DNA of 64,000 nt, taken from positions 62,001-126,000 of the forward strand of contig NZ_CAWUDI010000016.1 of the NCBI RefSeq assembly GCF_963920925.1, given 5' to 3'. The DNA is from Rivularia sp963920925 (GTDB taxonomy: Bacteria; Cyanobacteriota; Cyanobacteriia; Cyanobacteriales; Nostocaceae). Within the stretch, counting starts at the first letter, position 1, and every line of letters starts with the position of its first letter. The notes below the pieces were generated by a model. That model made no database searches, was not told the DNA's origin, and saw only the letters and a program-made list of their open reading frames with translations. Positions 1 through 8,699 of this stretch are shown here, in pieces. The position numbers and the translations under genes were made by a program.

Positions 1-416
1 CGATCGCATTTCTATTTACAACTAAACGACATAATAATATGACCAATGAGAAGAATGCTGGCGAAAGAAGATGCAAAATTAACTAATAAGATATTACAAT
101 CTTAATGACACCGTTTTTATTTTTCAGTACAGATAGGTACAACTCTGAAGATAAATATACTTCAACTCAACATTCTTTAACATTCACAATATTTACTAAT
201 ATTACTTACTTTGGCTCGATTTACATCGTTCTTCAGTTAGAAATTAAATCTAATTTTATTGAAATAATTGATACTAATGGTTACGAGTTACGGATAAAAG
301 CAATTATTGAAATAAGATATGTGTTTAAATTTGAAGGTGTCAAAATAAATATCTATCTTTAGACATAGTAAGTGCGATAGTGTGGCGTGACAATCTATGA
401 ATGTAGGTTGGGAAGT
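1..416. other. AT-rich leading spacer without a convincing gene
   Basis: This stretch begins with a HIP1-like CGATCGC and is otherwise strongly AT-rich. A frame open at 105-362 encodes an 85-residue product of very biased composition (Ile, Phe, Tyr, Asn) without a ribosome binding site or recognisable family, so it is not called. The last tens of bases presumably carry the promoter of the MgtC-like gene. Confidence 0.5.
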
Positions 417-887
417 ATGTTAAGAAAATGTTTAATGGATGGATTTACCTTGGCACAAATATCAACTTTTGCTCCCATCGGCTGGCAGGGACTTACTTTC
501 CGTTTGGGTATTGCCCTCATTATCGGCACTATTATCGGCTTAGAACGAGAAACTAAAAAAAAGCCAGCAGGGCTTAGAACTAATATTTTAGTTTGTTTTG
601 CTTCTGCTTTACTGGTACTCATCCCGATTGAAATCGGCGCAGCACAGCAAAATTTAGATATTTTAGGACGGGTTATTTCCGGAATTATTAGCGGTGTTGG
701 TTTTATCGGTGGAGGAACTATTTTACGTCAATCGGAAGTTAAAAATTTAACTTCTGCTGCTACCATCTGGGTGTCAGCGGCTCTTGGTATTGCTGTTGGC
801 TGTGGTTTATGGCAATTAGGTTTAGCAGGAGCATTAATTACTTGGATAATTTTGCGGGTGTTCCATAGATGGGAAAATTATCTTTAA
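417..887 (+). CDS. MgtC/SapB family membrane protein
   Basis: A small integral membrane protein of the MgtC/SapB family, linked in other bacteria to magnesium limitation and regulation of the membrane ATP synthase. The diagnostic N-terminal part is visible: a Gly-rich first helix followed by GLERETKKKPAGLRTN, then a hydrophobic helix and the GVGFIGGGTI loop with a following LTSAATIW segment. The product ends shortly after the fourth helix, so it is the short form without the C-terminal ACT-like domain. The reading frame extends upstream to a GTG at 387, but the ATG at 417 has GGGAAG just before it; a further ATG at 435 is also possible. It is a monocistronic plus-strand gene. Family call is confident, physiological role is not. 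Confidence 0.85.
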   Translation: MLRKCLMDGFTLAQISTFAPIGWQGLTFRLGIALIIGTIIGLERETKKKPAGLRTNILVCFASALLVLIPIEIGAAQQNLDILGRVISGIISGVGFIGGGTILRQSEVKNLTSAATIWVSAALGIAVGCGLWQLGLAGALITWIILRVFHRWENYL

Positions 888-1073
888 TTTCATCTAACTT
901 TATACAGATTTATCTTTATTCATAAAAGGACAAATTTTATCACGAACTATTAACAAAAATTAAATTCAAAAAACATTAACTATAACTTTGGATAGAACTA
1001 ATAGATTTCATCAGCGAATAACATGATTATAAGCAGTCTAATAAAAAGTAATTACAAATTAGTAGATAAATTT

Positions 1074-1283
1074 ATGAGTGTTAATTGTCTCGAACAACCC
1101 AAATTTCATCAGCAACAAAAAGTTGACTTTATTGGTGGTACGGGTGAAGTTAAAAACCTTGAAAGAGAAGCTGGTATTTGGATTTATACTGTTGAAATGA
1201 GTATGGGTTTGGAACCAGATTTTGGGCGAATAGGTGCAGAGACAACTATTGTTTTAGAAGAACAAGATATCTGTACAAATTAA
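1074..1283 (+). CDS. conserved cyanobacterial small hypothetical protein
   Basis: A soluble protein of about 69 residues with the core VDFIGGTGEVKNL, then IWIYTVEMSMG and a closing GAETTIVLEEQDI. This beta-rich layout resembles small conserved cyanobacterial hypothetical proteins of about 70 residues; no function is known to me. The frame opens at an ATG at 1023, but the preceding 17 residues are unlike the compact core, so the internal ATG at 1074 is preferred without strong ribosome-binding-site support. Its last four bases overlap the end of the convergent prenyltransferase gene. Confidence 0.6.
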   Translation: MSVNCLEQPKFHQQQKVDFIGGTGEVKNLEREAGIWIYTVEMSMGLEPDFGRIGAETTIVLEEQDICTN

Positions 1284-2179
1284 AAGATGATTTTAATAGC
1301 CCGGTTTGCTAAAATGGGTACGAATAAACATCCTTCAATCCAAATACTGTAAATTGAACGGGGTGTTTCTGCATTAACCGCCCAGATATAGCTGATATTA
1401 ACTGCCGTAGCTAAAATCATTTCAGGATGATAAGTTATAGTATTTGTTATCCATGCACCAATTATTATCAGTAACATCAATAAATTCATAGTTATTAAAA
1501 ATATTTTTGTTCCCTTAATTCCGACCATAATAGGTAATGTCACCACACCTTTTTTTTGGTCAGATTCTATATCCCGAATATCAAAAACATGGGAATTAGA
1601 AACAATAAATATAAACATAAACAAAGTTGTTAATATTGCTGCTAGATCAAATTTAGCTCCCGCATAAGCTAAAGGCAAAGCAATCACAGCATAGGTTAAG
1701 ATGCTACCAACAATCCAGGCTTTTGAACCGGGAATATCTTTCAATCGGTACCATTGCCATTCCGATTTGCTTCTCCAGGGAAATAAAGGTGTTCCGTAGA
1801 GTAAAGGAACAATACCCGCACAGCTAACATAACGAACTTTTGAAGGTGCATCGTAAAGTAGTAAAGCAGTAGCAATAATTGCTGATAATAATAAAACAAA
1901 GATATAGGGTTTTCGGAAAAATAACTGCGCTTTAGCTTCGGGAATTTTCTGCACGTAGGAGTCGAAAATTCGGTCTAAATTATAAGGAATTAAAGCAGTT
2001 ACAAAAATGAGAGCGATTGGTTGCCAATTATTTTCTAATTCCAGCACTTTCTGCGAAAAAATTCCTAAAGACGCAATTCCCCCAGCCACCCAAATACTAG
2101 GATAAATAAAAAGGTTTAGAAAGTAATTGTATAGCCATTTAGAAACAGCAGTTTTTGATTCAACTTGATTAAATGTCAT
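1280..2179 (-). CDS. UbiA-like prenyltransferase family membrane protein
   Basis: A 299-residue polytopic membrane protein of the UbiA superfamily, whose members move polyprenyl chains onto aromatic or tetrapyrrole acceptors inside the membrane. The first Asp-rich motif reads NLDRIFD at about residues 67-73 and a second, DIRDIESDQ, lies near residue 200; both normally bind the Mg-diphosphate. Around eight hydrophobic segments follow the expected pattern. It is weakly related to the main cyanobacterial enzymes (chlorophyll synthase, homogentisate transferase), so the acceptor is unknown. Its start codon overlaps the stop of the upstream gene in an ATGA arrangement, implying translational coupling. 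Confidence 0.7.
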   Translation of the reverse strand: MTFNQVESKTAVSKWLYNYFLNLFIYPSIWVAGGIASLGIFSQKVLELENNWQPIALIFVTALIPYNLDRIFDSYVQKIPEAKAQLFFRKPYIFVLLLSAIIATALLLYDAPSKVRYVSCAGIVPLLYGTPLFPWRSKSEWQWYRLKDIPGSKAWIVGSILTYAVIALPLAYAGAKFDLAAILTTLFMFIFIVSNSHVFDIRDIESDQKKGVVTLPIMVGIKGTKIFLITMNLLMLLIIIGAWITNTITYHPEMILATAVNISYIWAVNAETPRSIYSIWIEGCLFVPILANRAIKIIF

Positions 2180-2898
2180 TTAACTCTTACCGCAATAGTG
2201 TAAGAAGCTCTTTGTTTTGCTTCTCGTCTAGTTTTTACCAAGCGAAAATCATTATCTATATATAAATGCTCGAATTGGGGAGTAGCACCCAAAGCCGTTT
2301 TATATTTCTTAGCAGTGCTACTATCCAAGTTTTTCAATTCCACAGCTTTTTGAAAACGAGATTGCACTATTTTGGTAAACCAGCTATCTGCTTTGTTTAT
2401 GGTTAAAGGAAATCGTTGCCATCTTAACGCTTGTTTGATACCAATATTTTCAATCAACCATTCACCTTTTTCTACTTGATACTTCTGCACTATGATTAAA
2501 TCCAAAGCTAGAAATACCGATGCTAACTTTTGTAGCCAGCCAAGCTTAAGTTTATTTCCTGGTGCATAGCGAGCAATATTGGCATATAAACCACGATCGT
2601 GAAAAATTTGATAAGATTGCTCCGATAAGCGTCCTGGTAAAGTATCTTGAAAAGGTATTGTAGACCAAATTGGTTTCCATACACCAAGAATCAGCGGTAT
2701 TTGCTCTTCTGCTTGGGGATAGGGATTGCGCTGACTTAACTCGTTAAAAATAGGCGCTAAACACTCTTGATAAAAGTCTACTTTTTGCTTGAGTGGTTGA
2801 CTATCTTTGTCTTGAGTCAGCTGCAATAACTCTTGTTTTAACTCTTCTGTAGTTTTTTGATTTAATTGTTGGGAATTTAAAGGTGTATCGTTAATCAT
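2176..2898 (-). CDS. hypothetical protein coupled to UbiA-like gene; possibly PAP/fibrillin-like
   Basis: A soluble 240-residue protein. The first 45 residues are Gln/Lys/Glu-rich and probably helical. The rest has the feel of the plastid-lipid-associated (PAP/fibrillin) fold: a GVWKPIWSTIPF segment, an RGLYANIARYAPG segment and a late strand pair around FEHLYIDNDFRLVKTRR. This assignment is tentative because sequence identity to typical fibrillins is low. The stop codon overlaps the start of the downstream UbiA-like gene by four bases, so the two are very likely co-translated, and a role in handling a prenyl-lipid substrate or product is a reasonable inference. Confidence 0.55.
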   Translation of the reverse strand: MINDTPLNSQQLNQKTTEELKQELLQLTQDKDSQPLKQKVDFYQECLAPIFNELSQRNPYPQAEEQIPLILGVWKPIWSTIPFQDTLPGRLSEQSYQIFHDRGLYANIARYAPGNKLKLGWLQKLASVFLALDLIIVQKYQVEKGEWLIENIGIKQALRWQRFPLTINKADSWFTKIVQSRFQKAVELKNLDSSTAKKYKTALGATPQFEHLYIDNDFRLVKTRREAKQRASYTIAVRVK

Positions 2899-2923
2899 AT
2901 AAATCTCTAGAAAGTTATTTCTA

Positions 2924-3946
2924 TTAGTCTTCTACCTCACTTAAAACAATCGCAATTGGGCGAGTAGTTTCAAATTCCTCGCAAAGTAAGATAATTGATA
3001 TTGTCATCGGCACACCTAATATAGCACCAGGAATTCCCCAAACCCATCCCCAAAATATAATAGAAAATAAAGCAACAAAAGGTGATAGTTGTAAACTTTT
3101 TCCTTGTACCCGTGGATCTACAAAGTTGCCCATAATAGTTTGGATAACAGCCAACCCAATTAAAGTAGCAATACCTCTACCGGCTCCTTGAAATATAAAA
3201 GCAATAACCGTGGGTGGAATGACAGCAATAATCGAACCCAATGTAGGAATAAAATTAAGGATAAATCCGATTAATCCCCAAACCAAGGCTAAATCTACTC
3301 CTAAAACAAAACACCAAATACCCGTTAAAAGTCCCGTCAAAAAACTTGTCAAAGTCATCACAATAAGATAACGCCGCAACTTTTCGCTAGTATTTCCCAC
3401 AGCATGAATAAGGCGATCGCCGATTCGAGGAAAAGCTCTTTGCACCTTCTTGCGGTATTGACTGACTTCTAAAAGCAGCAATACGAGCATCGATACTACC
3501 AAAACAAACGAACTAAGTAAGGATATAAACGATTTAATGCCGCCAATTGCTTGCTGCCTCAATTGAGGTAATGAACCATTAGAATCAGAAATAGATTGTG
3601 GAATTGGCAAACCACGAGACTTTGCCCACGATTGCGCTGTTTCCACTATTTGTTGCAATTGATTGAGATATTCAGGAATTTTCGGTTCGATAATCTCGGC
3701 AGTTATTGATAATATTCCCACCGCCAAGCCTAGTATTGCTAAGAGAAACAATAAAACTAAAATTAGACTTAACCAACGAGGTAAACGCCGTTGGAGCCAA
3801 TGTTGGAGTGGATGCACTAAAATAACAATAAAAAATGCAAACGCCAGAGGTACAGAAATAGATTGAGTCGCTTTGAGAGCCGATACTATTAAGATTGTGG
3901 CAATAATTGCCATTAAAATTTTGGTTGTTTTGTTCGACAATTGCAT
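2924..3946 (-). CDS. AI-2E family transporter (UPF0118 permease)
   Basis: A 340-residue integral membrane protein of the AI-2E exporter/UPF0118 family. It has the typical pattern of three hydrophobic segments, a central soluble region (about residues 85-140), and then a C-terminal cluster with the family signature around VDLALVWGLIGFILNFIPTLG and a late GIPGAILGVPMTI helix hairpin. Length fits the family (about 340-370). Substrate is unknown; in cyanobacteria these genes occur in several copies and are not clearly tied to autoinducer export. It precedes the UbiA-like pair on the same strand with a 25-base gap and may share their transcript. Confidence 0.85.
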   Translation of the reverse strand: MQLSNKTTKILMAIIATILIVSALKATQSISVPLAFAFFIVILVHPLQHWLQRRLPRWLSLILVLLFLLAILGLAVGILSITAEIIEPKIPEYLNQLQQIVETAQSWAKSRGLPIPQSISDSNGSLPQLRQQAIGGIKSFISLLSSFVLVVSMLVLLLLEVSQYRKKVQRAFPRIGDRLIHAVGNTSEKLRRYLIVMTLTSFLTGLLTGIWCFVLGVDLALVWGLIGFILNFIPTLGSIIAVIPPTVIAFIFQGAGRGIATLIGLAVIQTIMGNFVDPRVQGKSLQLSPFVALFSIIFWGWVWGIPGAILGVPMTISIILLCEEFETTRPIAIVLSEVED

Positions 3947-3964
3947 GATTTAAGATTGCAGCTA

Positions 3965-4480
3965 TTAAGCGCTAACCGGCTCCGTATAACCTTGAATATT
4001 CTCCGGCTCGTACTGACGAATTATTCTTGTTGCTTCTCTTACCTGAGCTTCAGTTCCTTTAAACACAATGATATACTTACCAGCATTTAAACGATTGCGA
4101 TAAGCTAGCGCATCACCGCTACCAACAGTCCAACCGACAGCACCACCAACTAAAACAGCACCCAAGCCTCCAGAAGCCGCTCCTAAAATGCCTCCAATAA
4201 CATGATTGCCGATCGCACCAGCCCAACTAAAAATTTCGATTCCCGAAAGTATATTAAAAGCGTAGCCAGCCGCAAATCCAAAAGGAATAACCCAGTACAG
4301 AAGTTTTTTCGATTGTTTTCCAGCTTGTTTGTTCGGTTGAATGAATCCAAATTCATCAGCACTTTTGTAACCTTGTCCGAGAATGCTGATTTGTTCTTTG
4401 GGAAAATTTTCTTTTTCAAGGGCAGTGTAAGCGGCTTCAACTTGAAAACGATCGGATAATACAGCAATTAAATAATTCAT
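3965..4480 (-). CDS. glycine-zipper membrane protein of unknown function
   Basis: A 171-residue protein with a soluble N-terminal alpha/beta part (starting NYLIAVLSDRFQVEAAYTAL) and a central Gly/Ala-rich membrane region with GxxxG-type spacing (GGILGAASGGLGAVLVGG). It closes with a short ferredoxin-like tail (KYIIVFKGTEAQVREATRII). The layout resembles the general-stress/DUF1269-type proteins, in which a small sensor-like fold flanks a glycine zipper. It lies 18 bases upstream of the AI-2E-family gene on the same strand, so joint transcription is likely. No enzymatic motif is visible. Confidence 0.6.
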   Translation of the reverse strand: MNYLIAVLSDRFQVEAAYTALEKENFPKEQISILGQGYKSADEFGFIQPNKQAGKQSKKLLYWVIPFGFAAGYAFNILSGIEIFSWAGAIGNHVIGGILGAASGGLGAVLVGGAVGWTVGSGDALAYRNRLNAGKYIIVFKGTEAQVREATRIIRQYEPENIQGYTEPVSA

Positions 4481-5190
4481 AAATTCAATTTACATTTAAT
4501 AAGTAGATAGCCGTAAACAAATATAGTTGTGTTTTGTCATTGCGACGAGGCATTCGGTTGCAATCCCAGCAATTTCGAGCTTTTAACTGCACGTTATATA
4601 GTTAGTTTTATCTGTGCCGATTTATTTAACTTAACTTCATTTTACTGGTTCCAATTAATGAAAATCAATGTAGGGTTGGAGAAATAGCATTATCGCCCCT
4701 ACAGCTACAAATGATACAGTTACCAAAAATAACGTTAAATTAAGTCTCATTATTTGTTGTTCTAAATTCAATATCGTAATACCAATTAATTAAAAAACAC
4801 TATCTTCTGTTATGAAGCTAGCGATTGACTGCTTATTCAAACTTAAACGTTAAATTTGATTTATTTATCCCTCAGTTGGGAGAATCTGCATTAAATTAAA
4901 CTATGTCAAAAGTCTAACCATAGCAGGTTGCATGGGAAATCCGAAAATCCGCAAGTACTGCGAGCCGGAAAGCTCGCTATAGATATCAAAAGAGCAAGAT
5001 ACTTGCACTACAAAATGAAAAATTATAGTTGCTAGGTTCAATTCTCTCAATTAATGATTAGACATCTCCGGAAAACATTTCTATGGTTTCAAATTACACG
5101 CAAACCGCGAGCCCCCCTACCCCCCTTCCCTATGAGGGAATGGGGGTTTTTTAAGCCTCTCTCAAGCGTGGGGGAGAGGTTTGGAGAGGG
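4481..5190. other. spacer with dispersed repeats and one possible tiny gene
   Basis: Mostly AT-rich non-coding DNA. A stretch at about 4925-5015 carries a GAGCCGGAAAGCTCG palindrome typical of cyanobacterial dispersed repeats. At 5107-5190 lies a divergent copy of the CCCCTACCCC/GAGGGAATGGGGG palindromic family that recurs through the window and abuts the broken PsbP-like gene. The only plausible coding unit is the 31-codon membrane peptide at 4655-4750 described separately. Confidence 0.5.
4655..4750 (-). CDS. possible 31-residue single-span membrane peptide
   Basis: An ATG-initiated frame of 31 codons whose product is MRLNLTLFLVTVSFVAVGAI followed by MLFLQPYIDFH. This is a short charged start, one uninterrupted hydrophobic span of about 20 residues and a small polar tail. 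That layout is shared by the many tiny photosystem and cytochrome subunits of cyanobacteria, but I do not recognise it as any of them. There is no clear ribosome binding site. It lies alone upstream of the glycine-zipper gene, in the same orientation. Chance is possible in AT-rich DNA. Confidence 0.3.
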   Translation of the reverse strand: MRLNLTLFLVTVSFVAVGAIMLFLQPYIDFH

Positions 5191-5670
5191 GTATTTTATA
5201 CTCCCGAAAAGATAGAATTTGCAGAATACAAAAATCAAGAATTAGCAATACAAATTAAATATCCAGAATCCCCTCAAAAATGGCAACTCCGAAAACTAGC
5301 TCCCATTCGTGGAGAAATAGTGGAATTTATTGTACCAAATCAAAATGAGCAGTTTCAAGAACGAGTTAAAATAAGTATCCGCGAATATTCTGGGACATTA
5401 GCGGAATCGCAACAGGAATTTATTCGAGAAATCAATACAGAATATTCTCCAGCCCAAATTATTAGTGAGAATAAAGTTACTTTGGGATTAAAGACAGGAT
5501 ATGAAATTGTATTTACAAGTGGCGAGAAAGAAAATGAATTAAAGCATCTGCAAAGGTGGATTTTACAAAATGACTAAGTTTATATAGTCAATTATTCGGC
5601 AGATGTGGATGATTATGATGAATTTCTTGGTGTTGCCAAGGAAATGATGGATTCTTTTAGGATTGAATCA
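5191..5670 (+). pseudogene. decayed PsbP-like/cyanobacterial lipoprotein-type domain, 5' truncated with in-frame stop
   Basis: One continuous frame reads from 5191 through a TAA at 5575-5577 and on to about 5670. Before the stop it gives FAEYKNQELAIQIKYPESP, EFIVPNQNEQFQERVKISI and YEIVFTSGEKENELKHLQRW. After the stop it continues in the same frame as VYIVNYSADVDDYDEFLGVA and MMDSFRIE. Together these form the complete C-terminal half of a PsbP-like domain of the type found at the ends of cyanobacterial Ser/Thr kinases and lipoproteins. No 5' part is present: the frame emerges directly from a palindromic repeat at 5107-5190, and the 3' end runs into another at about 5680. A single nonsense change plus 5' loss explains it. 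Confidence 0.65.
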
Positions 5671-5679
5671 CAAATTTCT

Positions 5680-6016
5680 TCCCTTCTCCTTAACAAGGAG
5701 AGGGGTGCCCGTCAGGGCGGGGTGAGGTTTCGGGGATTGGTTGAAAAATGAGCTTATCTCCTCTTTCCCAACTGAATCACAAAATATCACCTCACCCCCT
5801 TCCCTTCTCCTTAACAAGGAGAGGGGTGCCCGTCAGGGCGGGGTGAGGTTTGAGCGACTTGTTAAAAATTACCATACCCCCCATTATTTCCACTCTCTTC
5901 CCCAACTGAATGACAAAACATAGCGCTTGCCGATTGAGTTTATCGCAAAAATATCACCTCACCCCCTTCTCCTCTCCTTAACAAGGAGAGGGGTACCCGT
6001 CAGGGCGGGGTGAGGG
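5680..6016. repeat. three copies of a palindromic dispersed repeat (family A)
   Basis: Copies at about 5680-5731, 5790-5850 and 5957-6016 share a perfect palindrome CTCCTTAACAAGGAG followed by GGGGTGCCCGTCAGGGCGGG and a GTGAGG tail. The unit would fold as a strong hairpin in RNA. Related copies occur at 17265-17328, 21061-21115, 21157-21201 and 53409-53471, and a diverged one at 5107-5190. An apparent 60-codon frame across the first two copies is a by-product of the repeat. Confidence 0.85.
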
Positions 6017-6836
6017 AGAAAGATGATGGTTGTTACCGAGATAAAAGTTGTATGAATAAAAAACCGAGAAATTCTATCAAAGTCAACAGCCTAGCCCCCA
6101 TCCCCCATCAGGGATTGCAAAACTCTATATCTATCTCGAATAACTTTATTCCCATTGCGGGATGACAAAAACTAATACGTTATTACTTTAATTTATCCTT
6201 CAGTAGTTGTCTAAATATATTTATATAATTTCAACACGCTAAGTAGATAGGTGTTTCAGCATTACTATTGTTAGCAATCTATGATTTTAATGCGGATTTT
6301 TGATATTCTGAGTGTAAGATATATCATGAATTTCAGTGCGTTTAATTAAGTATTAAGGTAATGTTTAAAGTATGAAATTAAGTCTACCTATTTCCGGCAA
6401 AACAGTAACTTTATTGTTCCCAAACATTTCATGCTCGAGTCCGGTAAATTGCATATAATATTTATTTCTCTGTGTTTGTCAAGTCTTCTCTATACGTAAA
6501 ATAACAATTTTACAAGCTAAGGCGTGATACAAAAAACACATTAAGACTATTTGTATTTTTACTTATCTACTGGTTAATTCTGGTAAAACTAAGAACCTCT
6601 CAACTTTACTTAATATTTTAAAATGCTAAAAATAATACCTTCGATAGTAAAAACAAATTTTAGAAATTCATTTATTGATGATATTTTTTTAAAGAGCTTT
6701 AATATTACTTTATATTAGTTGATTTAAACGCATAGAGCGATTACTGAGAAAATACGATCGTAACTAGTAACAATCAAGGCCGCCAAGTAAGTCAATAGCA
6801 AGCCACATTGGTCAAACAAGGGGCAGAGGATAAGGA
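6017..6836. other. AT-rich spacer, likely promoter region of the EamA-fusion gene
   Basis: About 800 bases without a supported gene on either strand. A partial palindromic-repeat remnant (AGCCCCCATCCCCCATCAGGG) occurs near 6093. The rest is AT-rich and contains no recognised RNA gene. The strong ribosome binding site AGAGGA of the downstream gene is at the right edge. Confidence 0.5.
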
Positions 6837-8699
6837 ATGGGACGATTTGATAACGGACCAGAAAAGTCACGTAGAGCAGGCGAGCCATACGGTTCAGCCG
6901 AATCTGCTTTGCGGGCTGTCACTGAGGAATTACAAATTATCCAGCGGAATTTGCTCAAATCCTTGCAGGATGATGTCAAGCGCCTACAAGGTGAAAAAAT
7001 CCGTTTGGCTGACGATATCAAACGTCTGCAAGAAGAAAGAGAGCATCTGCAAGGAGGAAGACAAATTGACGAGTTACAGGTGTTAATGCGTCAATTAGCC
7101 CAAGTTTTGGGAAATCACATTTCGGTGCAGTTACAAGCTTCATTGGAAAAACTGGTCGATCGCCCAACGGGAAACACAACTCTTCAATCCGGAACATACA
7201 CCACTACTCAAAATCAAGAATCCGAATCTGTCAGTAATGCTTTTAATAATGCTTTTAACACGCTGCAACAAGATTTAGAAAATTATCAAAGTAGTATTTC
7301 CCAGCAATTGTCTCGAATATCGTTGCAGCAGGAACAAGGGGAAGCGATTTTACAAGAATTGGTAAATCGTCTCAAACGAGAATTGGAAGCTACCACCACC
7401 GAAGATGCTCAAACTAACTTTAAAAACGAACAGTTAGAAGAAGTTGATTATGTAGAAGATTCAAACGTAATTCAAGAAGAACCTTCACAGCAAGAGCAAT
7501 TCCCCACAAGTTTATTGGATGAGCGGGAAAATATAATTTCTGCTGCTGCGGATACTACAACAGCAACTTCTACCGTTCGAGGAGCTAATGTTTCACTACC
7601 CGAAACATCACCTCAAGCTGTGCCAGAAGCCACCACAGAACCCGCCACACCATCACAACCACTATCTAGACAAATAGAAGGGTTTAGGCAGCGCCCAAAG
7701 GGATTATTACTGATTGCATTGTCGGCAGTTGCTACATCTATTTACAACGTTGCAATTAAAGCAATATTCAATGGCGTATTCGATCAAGATCAACTAATAT
7801 CGCCAACTTTAGGAAATTGTCTATTCGTTTTAATGCTGAGAATGCTGGTTGTTGTGCCCATGATGTTAGTTTTAGCACCCATCCTGCACCCTAGAGTTTG
7901 GCATGATTTACAAAATTTAATCGATTCAGTTAAAGGAAGTACTAATCCTACAACCGTTACAGCTAGAAGAGTACTGATGCTATCAGTTATCAGTGGATGC
8001 TTTTTATTTTTATCTCAAGTAATGCTTTACTTGTCGATCGCCCAAGTTGTCACCGGAATGGCGATCGCCCTTTTGTTCGTGTACCCAATTGTGAGCGGAC
8101 TATTGTCATGGCTTATGTTTCGCGACATTCCCACTAAATTTCGCGCTTTTGCTTACGCGATGATTGTTTTAGGAATAGTTTTAGTATTGGGTGGAGCCTC
8201 AAGCGATACAGGTAACGTTTCATTTGGAAGTATCACAGGAATTTTAGCCGGAATAAGCTTTGCATTTTACGTGATATTGACCCGTATTTGCGCCGCTAGA
8301 CTGCATCCGGTTTCTTTTACTTTGATTAACTTCGCCACAATGCTATTTTTGTGCTTCATCACCTTATGCTTTATCACCATAGTACTGCCTTTACCGACCG
8401 GTTGGAGCTTAGAAATAAATTCAGTGAACTTTTTAGAACTGATTTTAAGCACTTTCATTTTAGGAGTACTAACCCTTTGCGGGTACTTGCTAAATAACTT
8501 TGGAATCCGTAAACTCGGAGCTACAAGAGCCGGACTCATCAGTTCCACCGTGCCAGTCTTAACAGTCATTTTCGCCGGAATCATAATTCAAGAATCTTTA
8601 CCATTCACGCAGGTTATCGGAGTTTTACTAGTTACCTTCGGAGCCGCAGCCTTCAGCATCGAGAAATTGCAGCAGCAGCGGGTGAAGGCTTCTCGTTGA
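6837..8699 (+). CDS. EamA/DMT-family transporter with N-terminal coiled-coil extension
   Basis: A 620-residue fusion. Residues about 20-95 form a heptad-like coiled coil rich in Leu, Gln and charged residues (for example LQDDVKRLQGEKIRL), followed by a low-complexity Gln/Glu/Thr/Pro linker to about residue 275. The C-terminal 330 residues are a drug/metabolite transporter with ten hydrophobic segments in two EamA halves; the inner repeat shows ISGCFLFLSQVMLYLSIAQV and the second half ends with VPVLTVIFAGIIIQESLPF. Usual EamA proteins are near 300 residues, so the N-terminal half is an addition. It may tether the carrier to a partner or to the septal region; the cargo is unknown. The start follows AGAGGA at good spacing. 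The gene lies directly upstream of hetR on the same strand, 492 bases away. Confidence 0.8.
   Translation: MGRFDNGPEKSRRAGEPYGSAESALRAVTEELQIIQRNLLKSLQDDVKRLQGEKIRLADDIKRLQEEREHLQGGRQIDELQVLMRQLAQVLGNHISVQLQASLEKLVDRPTGNTTLQSGTYTTTQNQESESVSNAFNNAFNTLQQDLENYQSSISQQLSRISLQQEQGEAILQELVNRLKRELEATTTEDAQTNFKNEQLEEVDYVEDSNVIQEEPSQQEQFPTSLLDERENIISAAADTTTATSTVRGANVSLPETSPQAVPEATTEPATPSQPLSRQIEGFRQRPKGLLLIALSAVATSIYNVAIKAIFNGVFDQDQLISPTLGNCLFVLMLRMLVVVPMMLVLAPILHPRVWHDLQNLIDSVKGSTNPTTVTARRVLMLSVISGCFLFLSQVMLYLSIAQVVTGMAIALLFVYPIVSGLLSWLMFRDIPTKFRAFAYAMIVLGIVLVLGGASSDTGNVSFGSITGILAGISFAFYVILTRICAARLHPVSFTLINFATMLFLCFITLCFITIVLPLPTGWSLEINSVNFLELILSTFILGVLTLCGYLLNNFGIRKLGATRAGLISSTVPVLTVIFAGIIIQESLPFTQVIGVLLVTFGAAAFSIEKLQQQRVKASR

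Noticed and set aside
105..362. 85-codon open frame at the left edge
   Set aside because: Strong AT-driven residue bias, no ribosome binding site, no recognisable motif; better explained as chance in AT-rich DNA.
5033..5060. GGTTCAATTC resembling a tRNA T-arm
   Set aside because: No matching acceptor stem, anticodon arm or D-arm could be folded around it; no tRNA was found in the window.
5741..5923. 60-codon frame between two palindromic repeats
   Set aside because: It is encoded mostly by the repeat copies themselves and has no start signal.
5680..6016. Regularly spaced palindromic repeats that might be read as a CRISPR array
   Set aside because: Only three copies, spacings differ, the units are present elsewhere in the genome window singly, and there are no cas genes.
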